Source of the DNA: a virus
Direction: 5' to 3' (one strand)
Virus record (IMG/VR): IMGVR_UViG_3300031511_000003
Location: 1-37,880 of that record
Length of the DNA: 37,880 nt
The notes under the pieces are model-generated. The model was not told the DNA's origin. It saw nothing but the letters and a program-made list of their open reading frames with translations, and made no database searches. The position numbers and the translations under genes were made by a program. Shown here piece after piece: positions 1 through 9,765 of this stretch. How positions within the stretch are numbered: position 1 is the first letter of the stretch; every line of letters begins with the position of its first letter.

Positions 1-3000
1 AGACATCCTTCGCAAGGAACCATGCAAGCTCGCCGGTTTGCTGCTGTGTGGGAGCACCCGGCGTTATGATGCGGTCGCCCTTCCAGTCACGGTTGCGCCA
101 GAGGCTAGCACCCAACTTGGGCACGGATGCGAGGTTGTTGTAAAGCACTCGCTCCAATCCCTTTGCGACCCCATGTCCTGTGCTCTGCGCGCTACCCTCT
201 TCGTAACCAGCCGATGCTCTTCCCCACACCTTGAACGGTTCCGAGAATGGGCCGAACATCTGGACAATGTGCTCCTTGCCCTCTTCGTCCTCCTTCTTGA
301 TGAAGCGGTACTTGTCTTCCCAAGAGTAGCCGAGCAGTGCCATGCCAGCAGCGCTTCCCACCACGCCGAGCATTGCGCGGATCATGGGGACCGGGTCTTC
401 CCACGTGGCGGCGTCCTTGACCATCTTCGGGAACAGCCTGCCCCACATGGCTACCTTGTAGGATGGAGTCAGCATGACTCTACGCGCCCACTTGGCAGGT
501 TCGGCTCGCATGAGGTTGTAGTCGCCGTGGTACTCGCGCGACCTGACTATGGCCTTGGACATAGCTTCTGCACGGTTGAACGGGATTCCTCTGCGCTTGG
601 CTCGCTTCTCCATGATTTCCAGCTGCGCCTTGGTGGAAGCAACACGCGCAACACGGTCGAGCCACCACGTAGCCTGTCGCAGCATCTTGTACGATGCGCT
701 CTCAGGCCAGAGCGGGAGCATCTTCCAGAGGTCCTTGGCGCTGTCTATCCCGTACTTGTTGAAGAACTTGGCCAGCGGAGTCTTGTCCTTCAGGCCAGCC
801 TCAATACTGGCTCGCATGTAGTCGTGGAACGAATCACGGTTCAGATCGGGCGGGGTGCTGAAGTTGTCGCCCTGCACCATTGCCATGTAGTCGTCGTCAC
901 GAGACAGGATGGACTTGATGGCCTCACCCCACTTCATGATGAACTTGTGACCGGACAGAACGGTGCCCTGCCACATGTTGTTGGTGGTCATAATGAGCGG
1001 ATTGAAGAACTTGAGCTGCTTCTGCATGACGTTGAAAGCATCGTACAGCTTGCCAGCGCTGGTGCTTACAGAAGCTCGTTCTGTGAAATCCCTGATGGCC
1101 TCGGCCATGATGGGGTTGACCTTCCACTTCTGGCCCTTGTATCCATAGGTGGCGCGTTCCTCTGTGCGCACCTTGCCATCCGGGCCAATGACCTTGAAGG
1201 TGGAGGTTCCGGTCCTGAACCTCTTGCGGTTGTAAGGCTCAATGCCGGGTAGCTCGACCCACCCATCGGGCGCTTCGTTGGCGGGTAGAGCATACTCGGG
1301 GTCCGTCTTCACGATCATCTCGTGGAAATCGTTGACGAGAAGCTTGTTCATCATGTAGCTATAGGCATCTGCCATAGCCACACGGAAGTCCATCTCGACA
1401 TCGAAGCCATCCTTGATGAGGTCCGGTATCGTTTCGTATTGCCTGCCGAGCGCGCGCTCTGGAGTGGTCTTCAGCCTTTCCTTCAACGTACCTCGGTGGA
1501 TGTCCTGCTCAATGGACACGGAGGTCTCGGGGTTGATCTGCTTTCCAAGAAGAATGTGGCGAGAGTAGCGAAGGCGCATGAGCCTATCCCTAACTCTCTG
1601 TAGGTCAGCGATTTCCTGCAACGCATCGGCCTTCTTGGTGCTGCCCTCGACGTAGTCCCCCAGCTTCTCTTTGAGTCCTTCTATCCTAGCATCGGTAGCC
1701 TTTATGGCACTATTCGGCCAAGTACCCATTCCGAGTTCTTCCACCCATATCTTGTCCATCATGGAGTAGAACTCGTTTACTTCCTCGCCCACTCCTTTCA
1801 GATATTCTGGCAGATTGTAGCCCTCGGGGTTTTCTCTCCACAGGGATACGAGTCCAGCATCCCGCTCGGAGATGTCGTTGCCGTTGTCATCGTACTGGAA
1901 CTTGTCGAGTACTGCCTTGCGGGCTACCTCGTTCGTAAACCCCTCGCTGACGTATGTCCTGCGAAGGTGCTCGAACAGAGTGAGCTTTGCTGCGCGCAGC
2001 CTGCGTCCCTTGAAGACCTTGTTTGCCACAGCACTTATGGCCGCACCAACTCGCTTGATCGCAGCTGTTACGTCAGAAGGGGCGATACCGCTTCTGAGCG
2101 TAGTGTCCCCCATGGCCCGCCTGATGTCGTCCTGATTGGTGCTCTTGCCTTCGACGAGGTCGCGGACTCTCTGCGCGTACTCAGGCCCGAACTTCGGGTC
2201 TTCTGCCATGGCACGATAGGTTTTCTCGGCTTCTACCGGGTCGTTCATATCAAGTAGCGACTGAGCAATTATCTGCTCACCGGACTCTTCGCTTATGGCC
2301 TCACCTTCGGCAGCGGCCTTGCGCATATTAGTTTCGGCATTCTTCTGGGTCTCTATCGGTACTTCAAGAGTGCCTTCTTCGCCGGTAGCGTATCCAATGT
2401 CCTGCTTCTGGTTCGCAGCTTCCATCGCAGCCATGCCAGCATCGAGTTCAGGATGCTCTTTGCGAAGACGATTAAACTCCTGCTCCTGAGCCAGACGAGC
2501 TTCAGCGGCTTGAGCCAGTTCCGCTCTCTGGTTCTGGATGATCTGCGGCACATCGCCATTGGCCATTGATTCGAGTTCGGTGATAGCATTGTCGATGCCC
2601 TTGCGCATTGCCTCTCTGAAAGCTCTGAGCTTCTTCGACCTGCTGCCGAGAGCCTTCAGTGCCTTGCGGACACCGTTGAGTCTGCGCACGGCACCGGCGT
2701 AATCACCATCTTCGATTGCATTGCGCACAATGCTTTGCGGAGAGGCTACTCCCTTGTTCTGCAAGTGCTTGCGAAGCGCATCTTTTGCTCCGTGAGCGGC
2801 TTCCAGCTTGGTGAACGCAGTGCTAAGCTCTTCTCCTACGGTCCTGACCTCGTTGTCGGATAGCCCGCTCTTGCTCGTAACTCCGAGCCTGACCTCTGGA
2901 CGCGGACGCTTGAGCACGGACATCTTCTCACGCGCCGCTTCCACCTCTGGCGCGGCACCCTCTGCGATAGGGGCTATCTCCCCACCAGCTACAGCGTCAG

Positions 3001-5767
3001 CAATGATGGCATCTACCATCTGGTCTTTAGTCAGATTGAGGTGCGGAATTCCCCTATCGTTAAGGTCTTCTGCCAGTTCGCCTTCGGCCTTGTCGTCAAG
3101 CTCAAGCTCAGACATCGCCTGTGCTCTGGTATGCTCAGTGGCAATGCGCGCAGGAGGCTTCTTCTCAAGGACCTCCTCGCCCATGCGAGGCTGAGCTTCC
3201 TCTCTCTCAAGCTCTGCCGGTTTTTCTTGAGCGGCTATTTCGGTTGCCGCAACTTCCTGCGTCTTTACCGCAGGGACCTGCGGTGCAGCTACGGGCCGCT
3301 CGACCGGGACCTGCGGTGCAGCTACGGGTTCCTTGATTGGAACCTGAGGTTCGCTGACAGATTTCGGCTTCGGCTGGACTACCGTACCTCCCGGTGCACC
3401 ACGCTGAATCGGAACTGCCGCGCCCTTCTGCTTCTTGCGATCTTTGATGTCTGCCAGTTCTCTTTCGAGGCTGGCTATCTGGGTGTTGATCTGGGCAGCA
3501 CGATTGAAGTCCTGCTCTCTATTCGCCCTGCGTTCTTCCTTCCTGAGTTGCTTGATCTGGTTGTTCAAGTCCTTCTGCCACTTGGACAAGCGCATCTGGC
3601 GCTTACGTTCGGCTGCGCGCACCTCCTTGGCAGACGGCTTGGCTTCCTGTACCTTAGGCGCAGGCTCGGGAATGCCCTTGATGGCACGGAGCCTCTTCCT
3701 AAGCGACTCCTTCACATTGGTTAGGTTCTTCTTGTCCCTTGGGTCCTGCTCCAGCTCAACAGCACGACGACCCAAGTCCTCGTACAGGACCTCGGCCTCG
3801 GCCTGAGTGACGGTGCCCTTCTTCAGGCCGTTGTCGACCTCAAGGGCTATCTGCTTTATCCCCCTGCCCGACTTGGCTTTGCGAGCACGTGCCCTCTTCT
3901 TGAGCGCGGTCTCGCTGACTGCCTGCTGCGTGGGGGGTGGGACAGGTTCTGTCCTAGGTGCTTTCTTCTTGGCTGGAGCCTCTCGCTGAGCTGCGCGCTC
4001 GGCTGCGAGGCGTCTGACCTCCTCTACAGTGGGGCCAGCTTCCTCAGCTGGGGGCGCAGGAGGGGCCTTCTCTTCCTTCTTGGCTTCCGGCTTGGGTGCC
4101 TTCTTGGGCTTCTCTACGGGCTTCTGTGGCTCAGCAACGGCACGTTCTCTGGTCTCCTTGACGAAGGGTCCGACCGTCTTGCGCTCGACCTTCATCTCGC
4201 CGACACTGCCCTCAGCCTCAGCCTTCTTTACTACCTTCTCGGCTTGCTTGGCCTTCGCCTCTTCTGCCTTGGCCTCCATGATGGTCGAGATGGCATCTTT
4301 GACTCTGAGGGCCTCAGCCTCGTTCATCACCCTCTCTGCCAGACTCTTAGCCTTCTCGTCTACCGGGACTTTGTTGTCTATCATCCCGATGAGGGTGTTG
4401 GCATACTGCTGCATCTTCTTATTGGTGCTCTTCTCAGACACCATCACAGCAGCGTTGTATAGCTGTTGCTGACGATTGGCTACGACACCGCCCTTGAAGG
4501 CACCCGGTATGTGACCGGCGGCGGTGAGCATGAGCAGGCTGACACCGGCCCGCTTCATTTCCTCAAGCCCTTGATCGAGAACGGCATAGAAGTCTATGTC
4601 TGGGTTCTCTTTGTTAGCCGCTGCCGCCCCGGCCTTACCGGCTTCCTCGATGACGAACTGCAAGCCTTCCTCGCCGACTTCGTGCAGCCAGTTCTTGCCG
4701 AACTTCTTTGCGTAGCTGGTCATGTAAGCGACCACGCCACGACGGAAAGCCTCCTGTGCGCCGGGGGTCAAGCCTTCTATCTGCGACATTTCTACGGCAG
4801 CAGATGGGATAGCAGCGGCAATAGCCCAAGCTGTAGCCTTCTCCTTGGGCACTCCCATGTCGATCATTTCGGTGCGCAGGTCCGGTGCTATCTGCGAAGT
4901 CCAGAAAGCGATGCCGCCGCCGGGGCCGGTGGTTCCGGTAGCTACTGCGCTGGCCCCAAGCCTCGGAATCATGCGAGCTACGTCGGCTAGCCCCTTCGTT
5001 ACAAGGTTGTGGCCAAGTACGTCCTTGCCCTCGCGTATGCGACGGACGCGACTTCTGATTTCTGCCGCATCCGAGACTGCGTCCTGAATCTCCTGCGGGA
5101 TGTCCGCAGGTCTGCCGCGCTCAAGGCTCTTCTGGAATGACCACTCGCCTTCCTTCCAAGGCTTCGTAGCCCTTGGGTGATCTTCCGCAAAGACGCTTGG
5201 GAAGCCGGGGACGATAGCCATCTGCTTCTCGAACGAATCCCAGATGTCGACAAACCCACGGCTTACGCTCTCGAACGTGAAGCCAAGAGCGTTGCGCTGC
5301 TTCTCTGTCGACTGCTCGTTCAGGAAGGAGTAGAAAATCTGCCGGTCCTTCGGGTTGAGATTCTGGATGTACCCGGTATCTATGTCATCGAGAGTTTCAC
5401 CACGAGCGTACTCGCCAGCCCGCTTGTACATCTCCTTGTACGGCTTCCAGTACTTGACCGTGGCATCGTAGATGGACTTGCCAGCCTTCTTGCCGAACCT
5501 GAGGTCCAGCAAGTCCTTCGTGTCCTGCTCGGGCACATCCTGAAAGTACCACTGGCGAGCAGTGGCAGCATAGTCCATGACATCCTGATAGTTCTTGCCA
5601 GCCTCGTCGAACGAGTCGAGGATGTTGCTCAGGTCTTGGTCGTCTACCTTCCGATTTCCGTCAGTGGCGGTCAGAAGAGAATCAAGTTCTTCGTCCTGCC
5701 CCTGACCGGGAGACAGTCTGGCAGTCCCCGGCGGTAATTCGGCACCGTACTGTATGAACCCTGCCAT
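1..5767 (-). CDS. giant polyvalent internal virion protein, C-terminus cut by the window edge
   Basis: An open frame of 1,922 codons starts at ATG 5767, two bases after the stop of the upstream gene, and is still open at base 1. Residues about 1-430 are mostly helical, with alanine-rich hydrophobic stretches near residues 310-320 and 405-420. Residues about 440-870 are a low-complexity Lys/Glu/Pro/Ala linker containing an 11-residue tandem repeat. Residues about 900-1900 are again well-ordered and helical, and a Trp/Arg-rich segment near 1,660-1,730 recalls the LPD38-type domains of phage polyvalent proteins (recalled from the family, not searched). Last in the structural operon, this size and make-up fit an internal protein ejected with the DNA into the host. 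No enzyme domain was recognised. The virion-ejection role is inferred from family and position. Confidence 0.85.
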   Translation of the reverse strand, partial: MAGFIQYGAELPPGTARLSPGQGQDEELDSLLTATDGNRKVDDQDLSNILDSFDEAGKNYQDVMDYAATARQWYFQDVPEQDTKDLLDLRFGKKAGKSIYDATVKYWKPYKEMYKRAGEYARGETLDDIDTGYIQNLNPKDRQIFYSFLNEQSTEKQRNALGFTFESVSRGFVDIWDSFEKQMAIVPGFPSVFAEDHPRATKPWKEGEWSFQKSLERGRPADIPQEIQDAVSDAAEIRSRVRRIREGKDVLGHNLVTKGLADVARMIPRLGASAVATGTTGPGGGIAFWTSQIAPDLRTEMIDMGVPKEKATAWAIAAAIPSAAVEMSQIEGLTPGAQEAFRRGVVAYMTSYAKKFGKNWLHEVGEEGLQFVIEEAGKAGAAAANKENPDIDFYAVLDQGLEEMKRAGVSLLMLTAAGHIPGAFKGGVVANRQQQLYNAAVMVSEKSTNKKMQQYANTLIGMIDNKVPVDEKAKSLAERVMNEAEALRVKDAISTIMEAKAEEAKAKQAEKVVKKAEAEGSVGEMKVERKTVGPFVKETRERAVAEPQKPVEKPKKAPKPEAKKEEKAPPAPPAEEAGPTVEEVRRLAAERAAQREAPAKKKAPRTEPVPPPTQQAVSETALKKRARARKAKSGRGIKQIALEVDNGLKKGTVTQAEAEVLYEDLGRRAVELEQDPRDKKNLTNVKESLRKRLRAIKGIPEPAPKVQEAKPSAKEVRAAERKRQMRLSKWQKDLNNQIKQLRKEERRANREQDFNRAAQINTQIASLERELADIKDRKKQKGAAVPIQRGAPGGTVVQPKPKSVSEPQVPIKEPVAAPQVPVERPVAAPQVPAVKTQEVAATEIAAQEKPAELEREEAQPRMGEEVLEKKPPARIATEHTRAQAMSELELDDKAEGELAEDLNDRGIPHLNLTKDQMVDAIIADAVAGGEIAPIAEGAAPEVEAAREKMSVLKRPRPEVRLGVTSKSGLSDNEVRTVGEELSTAFTKLEAAHGAKDALRKHLQNKGVASPQSIVRNAIEDGDYAGAVRRLNGVRKALKALGSRSKKLRAFREAMRKGIDNAITELESMANGDVPQIIQNQRAELAQAAEARLAQEQEFNRLRKEHPELDAGMAAMEAANQKQDIGYATGEEGTLEVPIETQKNAETNMRKAAAEGEAISEESGEQIIAQSLLDMNDPVEAEKTYRAMAEDPKFGPEYAQRVRDLVEGKSTNQDDIRRAMGDTTLRSGIAPSDVTAAIKRVGAAISAVANKVFKGRRLRAAKLTLFEHLRRTYVSEGFTNEVARKAVLDKFQYDDNGNDISERDAGLVSLWRENPEGYNLPEYLKGVGEEVNEFYSMMDKIWVEELGMGTWPNSAIKATDARIEGLKEKLGDYVEGSTKKADALQEIADLQRVRDRLMRLRYSRHILLGKQINPETSVSIEQDIHRGTLKERLKTTPERALGRQYETIPDLIKDGFDVEMDFRVAMADAYSYMMNKLLVNDFHEMIVKTDPEYALPANEAPDGWVELPGIEPYNRKRFRTGTSTFKVIGPDGKVRTEERATYGYKGQKWKVNPIMAEAIRDFTERASVSTSAGKLYDAFNVMQKQLKFFNPLIMTTNNMWQGTVLSGHKFIMKWGEAIKSILSRDDDYMAMVQGDNFSTPPDLNRDSFHDYMRASIEAGLKDKTPLAKFFNKYGIDSAKDLWKMLPLWPESASYKMLRQATWWLDRVARVASTKAQLEIMEKRAKRRGIPFNRAEAMSKAIVRSREYHGDYNLMRAEPAKWARRVMLTPSYKVAMWGRLFPKMVKDAATWEDPVPMIRAMLGVVGSAAGMALLGYSWEDKYRFIKKEDEEGKEHIVQMFGPFSEPFKVWGRASAGYEEGSAQSTGHGVAKGLERVLYNNLASVPKLGASLWRNRDWKGDRIITPGAPTQQQTGELAWFLAKDV
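3273..3328. repeat. 23-bp direct repeat inside the giant protein gene
   Basis: Two identical 23-bp copies lie at 3273-3295 and 3306-3328 with a 33-bp period, so the reading frame is kept. They encode two copies of PVAAPQVP in the proline/alanine linker of the giant internal protein. The repeat most likely arose by in-frame slippage in a flexible linker. Confidence 0.85.
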
Positions 5768-5769
5768 TG

Positions 5770-6984
5770 TTATTTCCTCGGGTCGTTCGTCAGCCAGCCC
5801 TTGTGCTTCTTGAAGAAGTCCATCTTGGCAGCAGCCGGGTCGCCTATGCTGCCGTTAGCGAGCAGCTTCTTGAGTTCCTCCTTCACCCTGCCGATGTTCT
5901 TCTTGCGAACCCAGTAAAGACTGCCAACCTCATTGGAACCCGGCAGGATAACATCCGGATGCTGGAGCCTGTACATGTCCTTCTCGGAGTACGGCCCATC
6001 CCACTTCAGGACTCTCGAAGCGTACTCCACAGCCATGTTGGCGGGACGGTAGCGAACCGGGTTCTTCGGGTAGAAACCGGTGCGCAACTGCTCTCGCTGC
6101 TGCTCGAAGTACAGCTTGTCCAGCTTGGCATCGGATTCGGTAGGAGCAGTATGCCCGAACCTTCCGTACCCCGGCTGAGATTCAGGAGTGGCCTCTTCCG
6201 TGTTGCCGCTTCCGAAGTAGTCGGAAACCCCTTGATTGAAGGATTGCACGGCTTTAATCATGTCCGGAGTAATGCCGGGTAGCGCATCCGGCTGGACCTG
6301 AGAGCCACCGTAGCCCTGCAAGAACTTGGCGTACAGGCCATTGTATATCTTGCGGTCTTCATCAATGCCACCCTGTAGCTTCTCAATCTCAGCATCTATC
6401 TTCGCCCTCTGCGCCACTGCCTCTGGGCGATTGCCAAAGATGAGACCCTTCGCCTGCTTCAGCTTGTTCACTTGAGATTCGGAATAGCGTATCTTCTTGT
6501 CCACTACGCCGATACGCCGGTTGAGTTCGACGTTCTCGTTGATTTTGGTGCGCTTGTTCTTCAGGTACTCCTTGTGCGCTTCGTAAAGCTCGTCGTCCTC
6601 GTTTATCGAGCGCCATTCGCCGGAAGTGCTGTCAAGCACAGCGCCGTACCGTACAGCCTGCTCGGCCTCGTCCAGACCACGCTTCTGAGCCGCTGCATCC
6701 ATGCGAGCCTGAAGGTCCATGGCCTTCTGCTCGGCAAGCAGGGAGTCCTTGTAGTACTTAGCGCCAAGCTCTTCCTCGCGCATACCCATGGTTTCGTCGA
6801 ACTGGCGCTTGCGTTCCTGCAAGCCAAGGTAGTTGAGGTACTGCGAGGTCTGTTGCTGGACTCTTGCGTCACGAAGCTGCTGCCCCCTGAGGTCAAGAGC
6901 CTCTTGGTTCTGCCGCTCTCCTACCAGCTGGTGAGCGACATCGGCCCAAGAAGACCAGTCACCACCTGATATACGTAGTGCCAT
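5770..6984 (-). CDS. coiled-coil structural protein, probably internal virion protein
   Basis: This 404-aa protein has a start preceded by TAGGAGG six bases upstream, and it ends two bases before the giant protein gene. Residues about 15-215 are rich in Glu, Gln, Lys and Arg with heptad-like patterning, including a strongly charged stretch near residues 140-215. The C-terminal third (about 270-404) looks globular, with several Tyr/Trp residues and a Lys-rich end. It sits between a structural protein of unknown role and the giant internal protein, the place where short-tailed phages often encode internal core or ejection proteins. That role is inferred from position. No enzymatic motif was seen. 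Confidence 0.85.
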   Translation of the reverse strand: MALRISGGDWSSWADVAHQLVGERQNQEALDLRGQQLRDARVQQQTSQYLNYLGLQERKRQFDETMGMREEELGAKYYKDSLLAEQKAMDLQARMDAAAQKRGLDEAEQAVRYGAVLDSTSGEWRSINEDDELYEAHKEYLKNKRTKINENVELNRRIGVVDKKIRYSESQVNKLKQAKGLIFGNRPEAVAQRAKIDAEIEKLQGGIDEDRKIYNGLYAKFLQGYGGSQVQPDALPGITPDMIKAVQSFNQGVSDYFGSGNTEEATPESQPGYGRFGHTAPTESDAKLDKLYFEQQREQLRTGFYPKNPVRYRPANMAVEYASRVLKWDGPYSEKDMYRLQHPDVILPGSNEVGSLYWVRKKNIGRVKEELKKLLANGSIGDPAAAKMDFFKKHKGWLTNDPRK

Positions 6985-6993
6985 CGCTGCCTC

Positions 6994-7881
6994 CTAGAAC
7001 CCAGCTGGGTAGATTTTCCCGCTTACAGTCGGAGTCGTAGTGGGCATCTGCGGTGCCTGTTGGTTGCCTATGTTCATGAACGCAGGGCCTATGCCTCCAC
7101 CAAGATACTGCTGGCTGTCCCCATAGCCACTGCGCAAGGGGATGGTGGGAATAGGCTGCGGATACCTATTCCCACCTAGTCCCACACCGCCGCCCAACTG
7201 GTCCGTCTGCTCCCCGTAACCGGGAACATCCGAACGCAGGAAGTACGAAAGATTCGGTGCCTCGAACTGCGTGTTCATGTAGGTGTTGGCCATCTGGCTG
7301 AGCAACGGACTCTGCATGGCCGAGGAACTGAACGGCCCGCCGCGCGTAACTCCCCCGAGTCCGTACCTTAGAGTGGAGATTGCGTTCTTGAGAAGTCCGA
7401 GGTTGTCTTCCCGGTTCTTCTCAAACGCCTTCCACTGCATGTACATAGCCTCTTCAGGATTGGCAGGAGGCCGGTTAGGAAGCCCGGTGTCAGGGTCGAT
7501 CAATGGCCCCAAGTCCACCTTTGGAGTGCCATCGGACTTGTAGATGTCATTGGACTTGTTGTATGCTTGCTTCCTCTTATCCGGTGAGGACGACAGGTAA
7601 TTGCCAAAGTCCATGCCATAGGCACTCTTGACTTGGTTCATTACCTGTTCGATGGGAGCATTGGTGAAGACGTTGGGGTCAAGTCCGTACTTTCGGGCAT
7701 ACATGCTGCCCAAGAAGTTACCGGGTTCAAAGTCCTCAACGCTCTTCCAGAAGTCGAACCGGTCGCTGGCCTTCTGCTCTTTGAGAATCGACCCATTGCG
7801 AGGGTCGAGCAGAACTCTCATGTCAGGACGGTTCAGCGTCTTGGTAAAGTACTTGGTCAGGTCGACGTATTGTGCGCCCAT
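6994..7881 (-). CDS. structural protein, Gly/Pro-rich C-terminus
   Basis: I chose ATG 7881 (295 aa) over an in-frame GTG twelve bases upstream, because that GTG is part of the GGAGG ribosome-binding site. ATG 7881 also follows the stop of the spike gene directly (TAAGATG). The N-terminal half is charged and probably folded. The last 100 residues are rich in Gly, Pro, Gln and Asn and look disordered or extended. Its place between the spike and the internal proteins makes it a likely virion component, but I do not recognise a family. The ten-base spacing to the next gene contains that gene's ribosome-binding site. Confidence 0.8.
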   Translation of the reverse strand: MGAQYVDLTKYFTKTLNRPDMRVLLDPRNGSILKEQKASDRFDFWKSVEDFEPGNFLGSMYARKYGLDPNVFTNAPIEQVMNQVKSAYGMDFGNYLSSSPDKRKQAYNKSNDIYKSDGTPKVDLGPLIDPDTGLPNRPPANPEEAMYMQWKAFEKNREDNLGLLKNAISTLRYGLGGVTRGGPFSSSAMQSPLLSQMANTYMNTQFEAPNLSYFLRSDVPGYGEQTDQLGGGVGLGGNRYPQPIPTIPLRSGYGDSQQYLGGGIGPAFMNIGNQQAPQMPTTTPTVSGKIYPAGF

Positions 7882-7882
7882 C

Positions 7883-9343
7883 TTAACCTCCACGATTCCG
7901 ATGGATGTGAGCGTCGAGTTGCGGCCAGTCGAGGATGTTGATTCCTAGCTCAGCATCATCAGCGAATTCTACCGGGGGAGCACTACTAATGCCAACGTTA
8001 AGGTTCGGAATACCAGAGATTTCAATCTCCTGCCCCGAACACAGAGAGAGGCATGGCCAACTGAGGATGTGCATCCACTGGATGCCCTGATAGCCACTGC
8101 TCCAGCTGAGAGCCACCTCGTCGTTGTCATCCTCGTAGATCGTATCAGCAGCATCTATTGCGACAGCGCGAACGGCCACATAGTACTGCCTGTTGGTAAA
8201 CAGATGTACGTTATCGCCGTGCTGACTGTACGCCTCGAAGGCTATGAGAGCACTACAGATAGCGGGGCCGATCGGTGGCGACACACCGACATTCGGGTAG
8301 CCGACAATGTCCTCCTGATAGATAGCTCTGGCGAAATAGGTACACGCATCTATCTCTGCCTTGGTCAGGACGCCACTGTCGGCTTGCTTAACGTGGATGT
8401 CGTAGCGATACGGAACAGTGCCGGTATCACAAACCATCTCAAAGAATCGAATGAGGATGCAGCCCTGAGCTGCCGGTGCGGCGTCGATGATGCCGAGACA
8501 GGTGGGAGCGCCACCAATGGGAGCGCCACCAACCGGAGCCACGTAGGGATCATGGTCGCCAGCATACATCTCACCGGTTTCGTAGGAACGCGCCTTCTGC
8601 GTATAGTCTGCTTGAGTGCGCGGATTTCCATCCCACATCGCGCCATTTGCGTTCTGCGGATATACAAGGTCGAAGTCGCCGCCAGCGTAGTTGACGAAGT
8701 TGGCTGGGTCGAATCCCGTGCGATTCTGTACGCCGACACCCAGCAGTGAATTGTCCCCGCTTACGTTGTTGCAGGCTTCGCCGGAAGTGTTCGCAAAGTC
8801 GGCTACTCCGTTTCCGTAACCAAGGCAGGCATCATAAATACCATGAGTCGAGCTGTTAGTGTAGTACCCATAGCTGATGTTGTTCACGCATGTGCAATGT
8901 ATGCCAATTATATTGCAGTTAGTGCCCGCCCTAAGCCCTATTGTGCAACCCCATACGCGACAGTTGACACAAGTGGTGGTCCAAGCCCCAGTGGCATAGA
9001 CCCCGTGATAAAACCCCGTTACCCATACCCGGTTGATGAATGTGCGTTCCCTGTAGGTTGAACTGTCAATGATGCCGCTATTGCTACCGGGGCCTACTAA
9101 CTTCAAATTTGCGACACCACCGCCGGTATCGAGGGTTATCCCATCAGCCGCTGTTGCGCTACTATCAAGGACCGTGTCGTCGGGGTTGTCGCCCATCCCG
9201 AACATGAAGAGCTTTTTGCCAGTGAAATCCAGCCCGGTCGTTATGTAGGTGTTTGGCCGCAGACCGATATGGTCACCAGAAACAGCGGCTGCAACTGCTG
9301 CTGCCGGGGTAGGCTGGTCATCGGGGACAATGATTAGCGCCAT
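7883..9343 (-). CDS. tail spike with right-handed beta-helix
   Basis: This 486-aa protein has an N-terminal half (about residues 25-215) of short hydrophobic strands with repeated Gly, Asn, Thr and Cys turns. That is the pattern of a right-handed parallel beta-helix, as in phage spikes and pectate-lyase-like proteins. Residues about 285-410 have alternating hydrophobic strands that could form an Fn3-like sandwich. The protein has many cysteines for a phage protein. It lies among fibre and tail genes on the late strand. The likely role is receptor binding or glycan cleavage on the host surface. The fold call rests on sequence pattern alone, and no catalytic residues can be assigned. Confidence 0.7.
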   Translation of the reverse strand: MALIIVPDDQPTPAAAVAAAVSGDHIGLRPNTYITTGLDFTGKKLFMFGMGDNPDDTVLDSSATAADGITLDTGGGVANLKLVGPGSNSGIIDSSTYRERTFINRVWVTGFYHGVYATGAWTTTCVNCRVWGCTIGLRAGTNCNIIGIHCTCVNNISYGYYTNSSTHGIYDACLGYGNGVADFANTSGEACNNVSGDNSLLGVGVQNRTGFDPANFVNYAGGDFDLVYPQNANGAMWDGNPRTQADYTQKARSYETGEMYAGDHDPYVAPVGGAPIGGAPTCLGIIDAAPAAQGCILIRFFEMVCDTGTVPYRYDIHVKQADSGVLTKAEIDACTYFARAIYQEDIVGYPNVGVSPPIGPAICSALIAFEAYSQHGDNVHLFTNRQYYVAVRAVAIDAADTIYEDDNDEVALSWSSGYQGIQWMHILSWPCLSLCSGQEIEISGIPNLNVGISSAPPVEFADDAELGINILDWPQLDAHIHRNRGG

Positions 9344-9346
9344 TAC

Positions 9347-9538
9347 CTACTCCTTGGGCGACTTCTTGGGCGGCTCCGGAGCCAAGCAAACCAGCGGCTC
9401 TATCGCCCTCAGGCACACACTCAGGCCAAACCGAAACGCATCGAATCGGTCGCCGTTGAAAGTGGATGGTAGACCGGTCTTGTCCAGCACCTCGACCAGC
9501 TTCTTTTTGTCCTCAGGACTGAGCGGCATCGACTTCAC
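9347..9538 (-). CDS. small unknown protein in the tail module
   Basis: This 63-aa protein has an ATG that overlaps the stop of the upstream gene as ATGA, so translation is probably coupled. The N-terminus is a charged helix with a KKLVEVLDKTGLP stretch. A more hydrophobic middle (about residues 38-52, with two cysteines) is followed by a Pro/Lys tail. It could be a fibre chaperone or accessory protein given its place between fibre and spike, but nothing in the sequence proves this. Confidence 0.7.
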   Translation of the reverse strand: MKSMPLSPEDKKKLVEVLDKTGLPSTFNGDRFDAFRFGLSVCLRAIEPLVCLAPEPPKKSPKE

Positions 9539-9756
9539 CCTCCGTACTTCGCACGCATCGCATCGGCGCAGAACCCCTCAATCCATGTCTTTGCAGTCGG
9601 GGGCAGATCAGAGGGCTTAATGAACACTACGTCCTCAAGCGTGCCGCCGCCCACCAGTTCGAGAAGCACGGCCACTCGCAGTTCGCTCCCGTCCGCCTTT
9701 AGCCTCATGCCGCTGATCTTTGGCCGCTCTAACTGCGGGTCAAATTCTACGGTCAT
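9535..9756 (-). CDS. small unknown protein in the tail module
   Basis: This 73-aa protein starts nine bases after the fibre-like gene and overlaps the next gene by four bases (ATGA). The first 45 residues alternate polar and hydrophobic residues like a small beta-sheet. The last 25 are probably helical and include WIEGFCADAMR. No family is recognised. Tight packing on both sides supports it as a real gene. Confidence 0.7.
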   Translation of the reverse strand: MTVEFDPQLERPKISGMRLKADGSELRVAVLLELVGGGTLEDVVFIKPSDLPPTAKTWIEGFCADAMRAKYGG

Positions 9757-9765
9757 TATGCGCTC

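Noticed and set aside
38-1252. Long plus-strand ORF of 404 codons
   Set aside because: It lies opposite the giant internal protein gene, whose frame is continuous and has a natural composition. The plus-strand product is a His/Val/Leu-rich shadow with no start signals.
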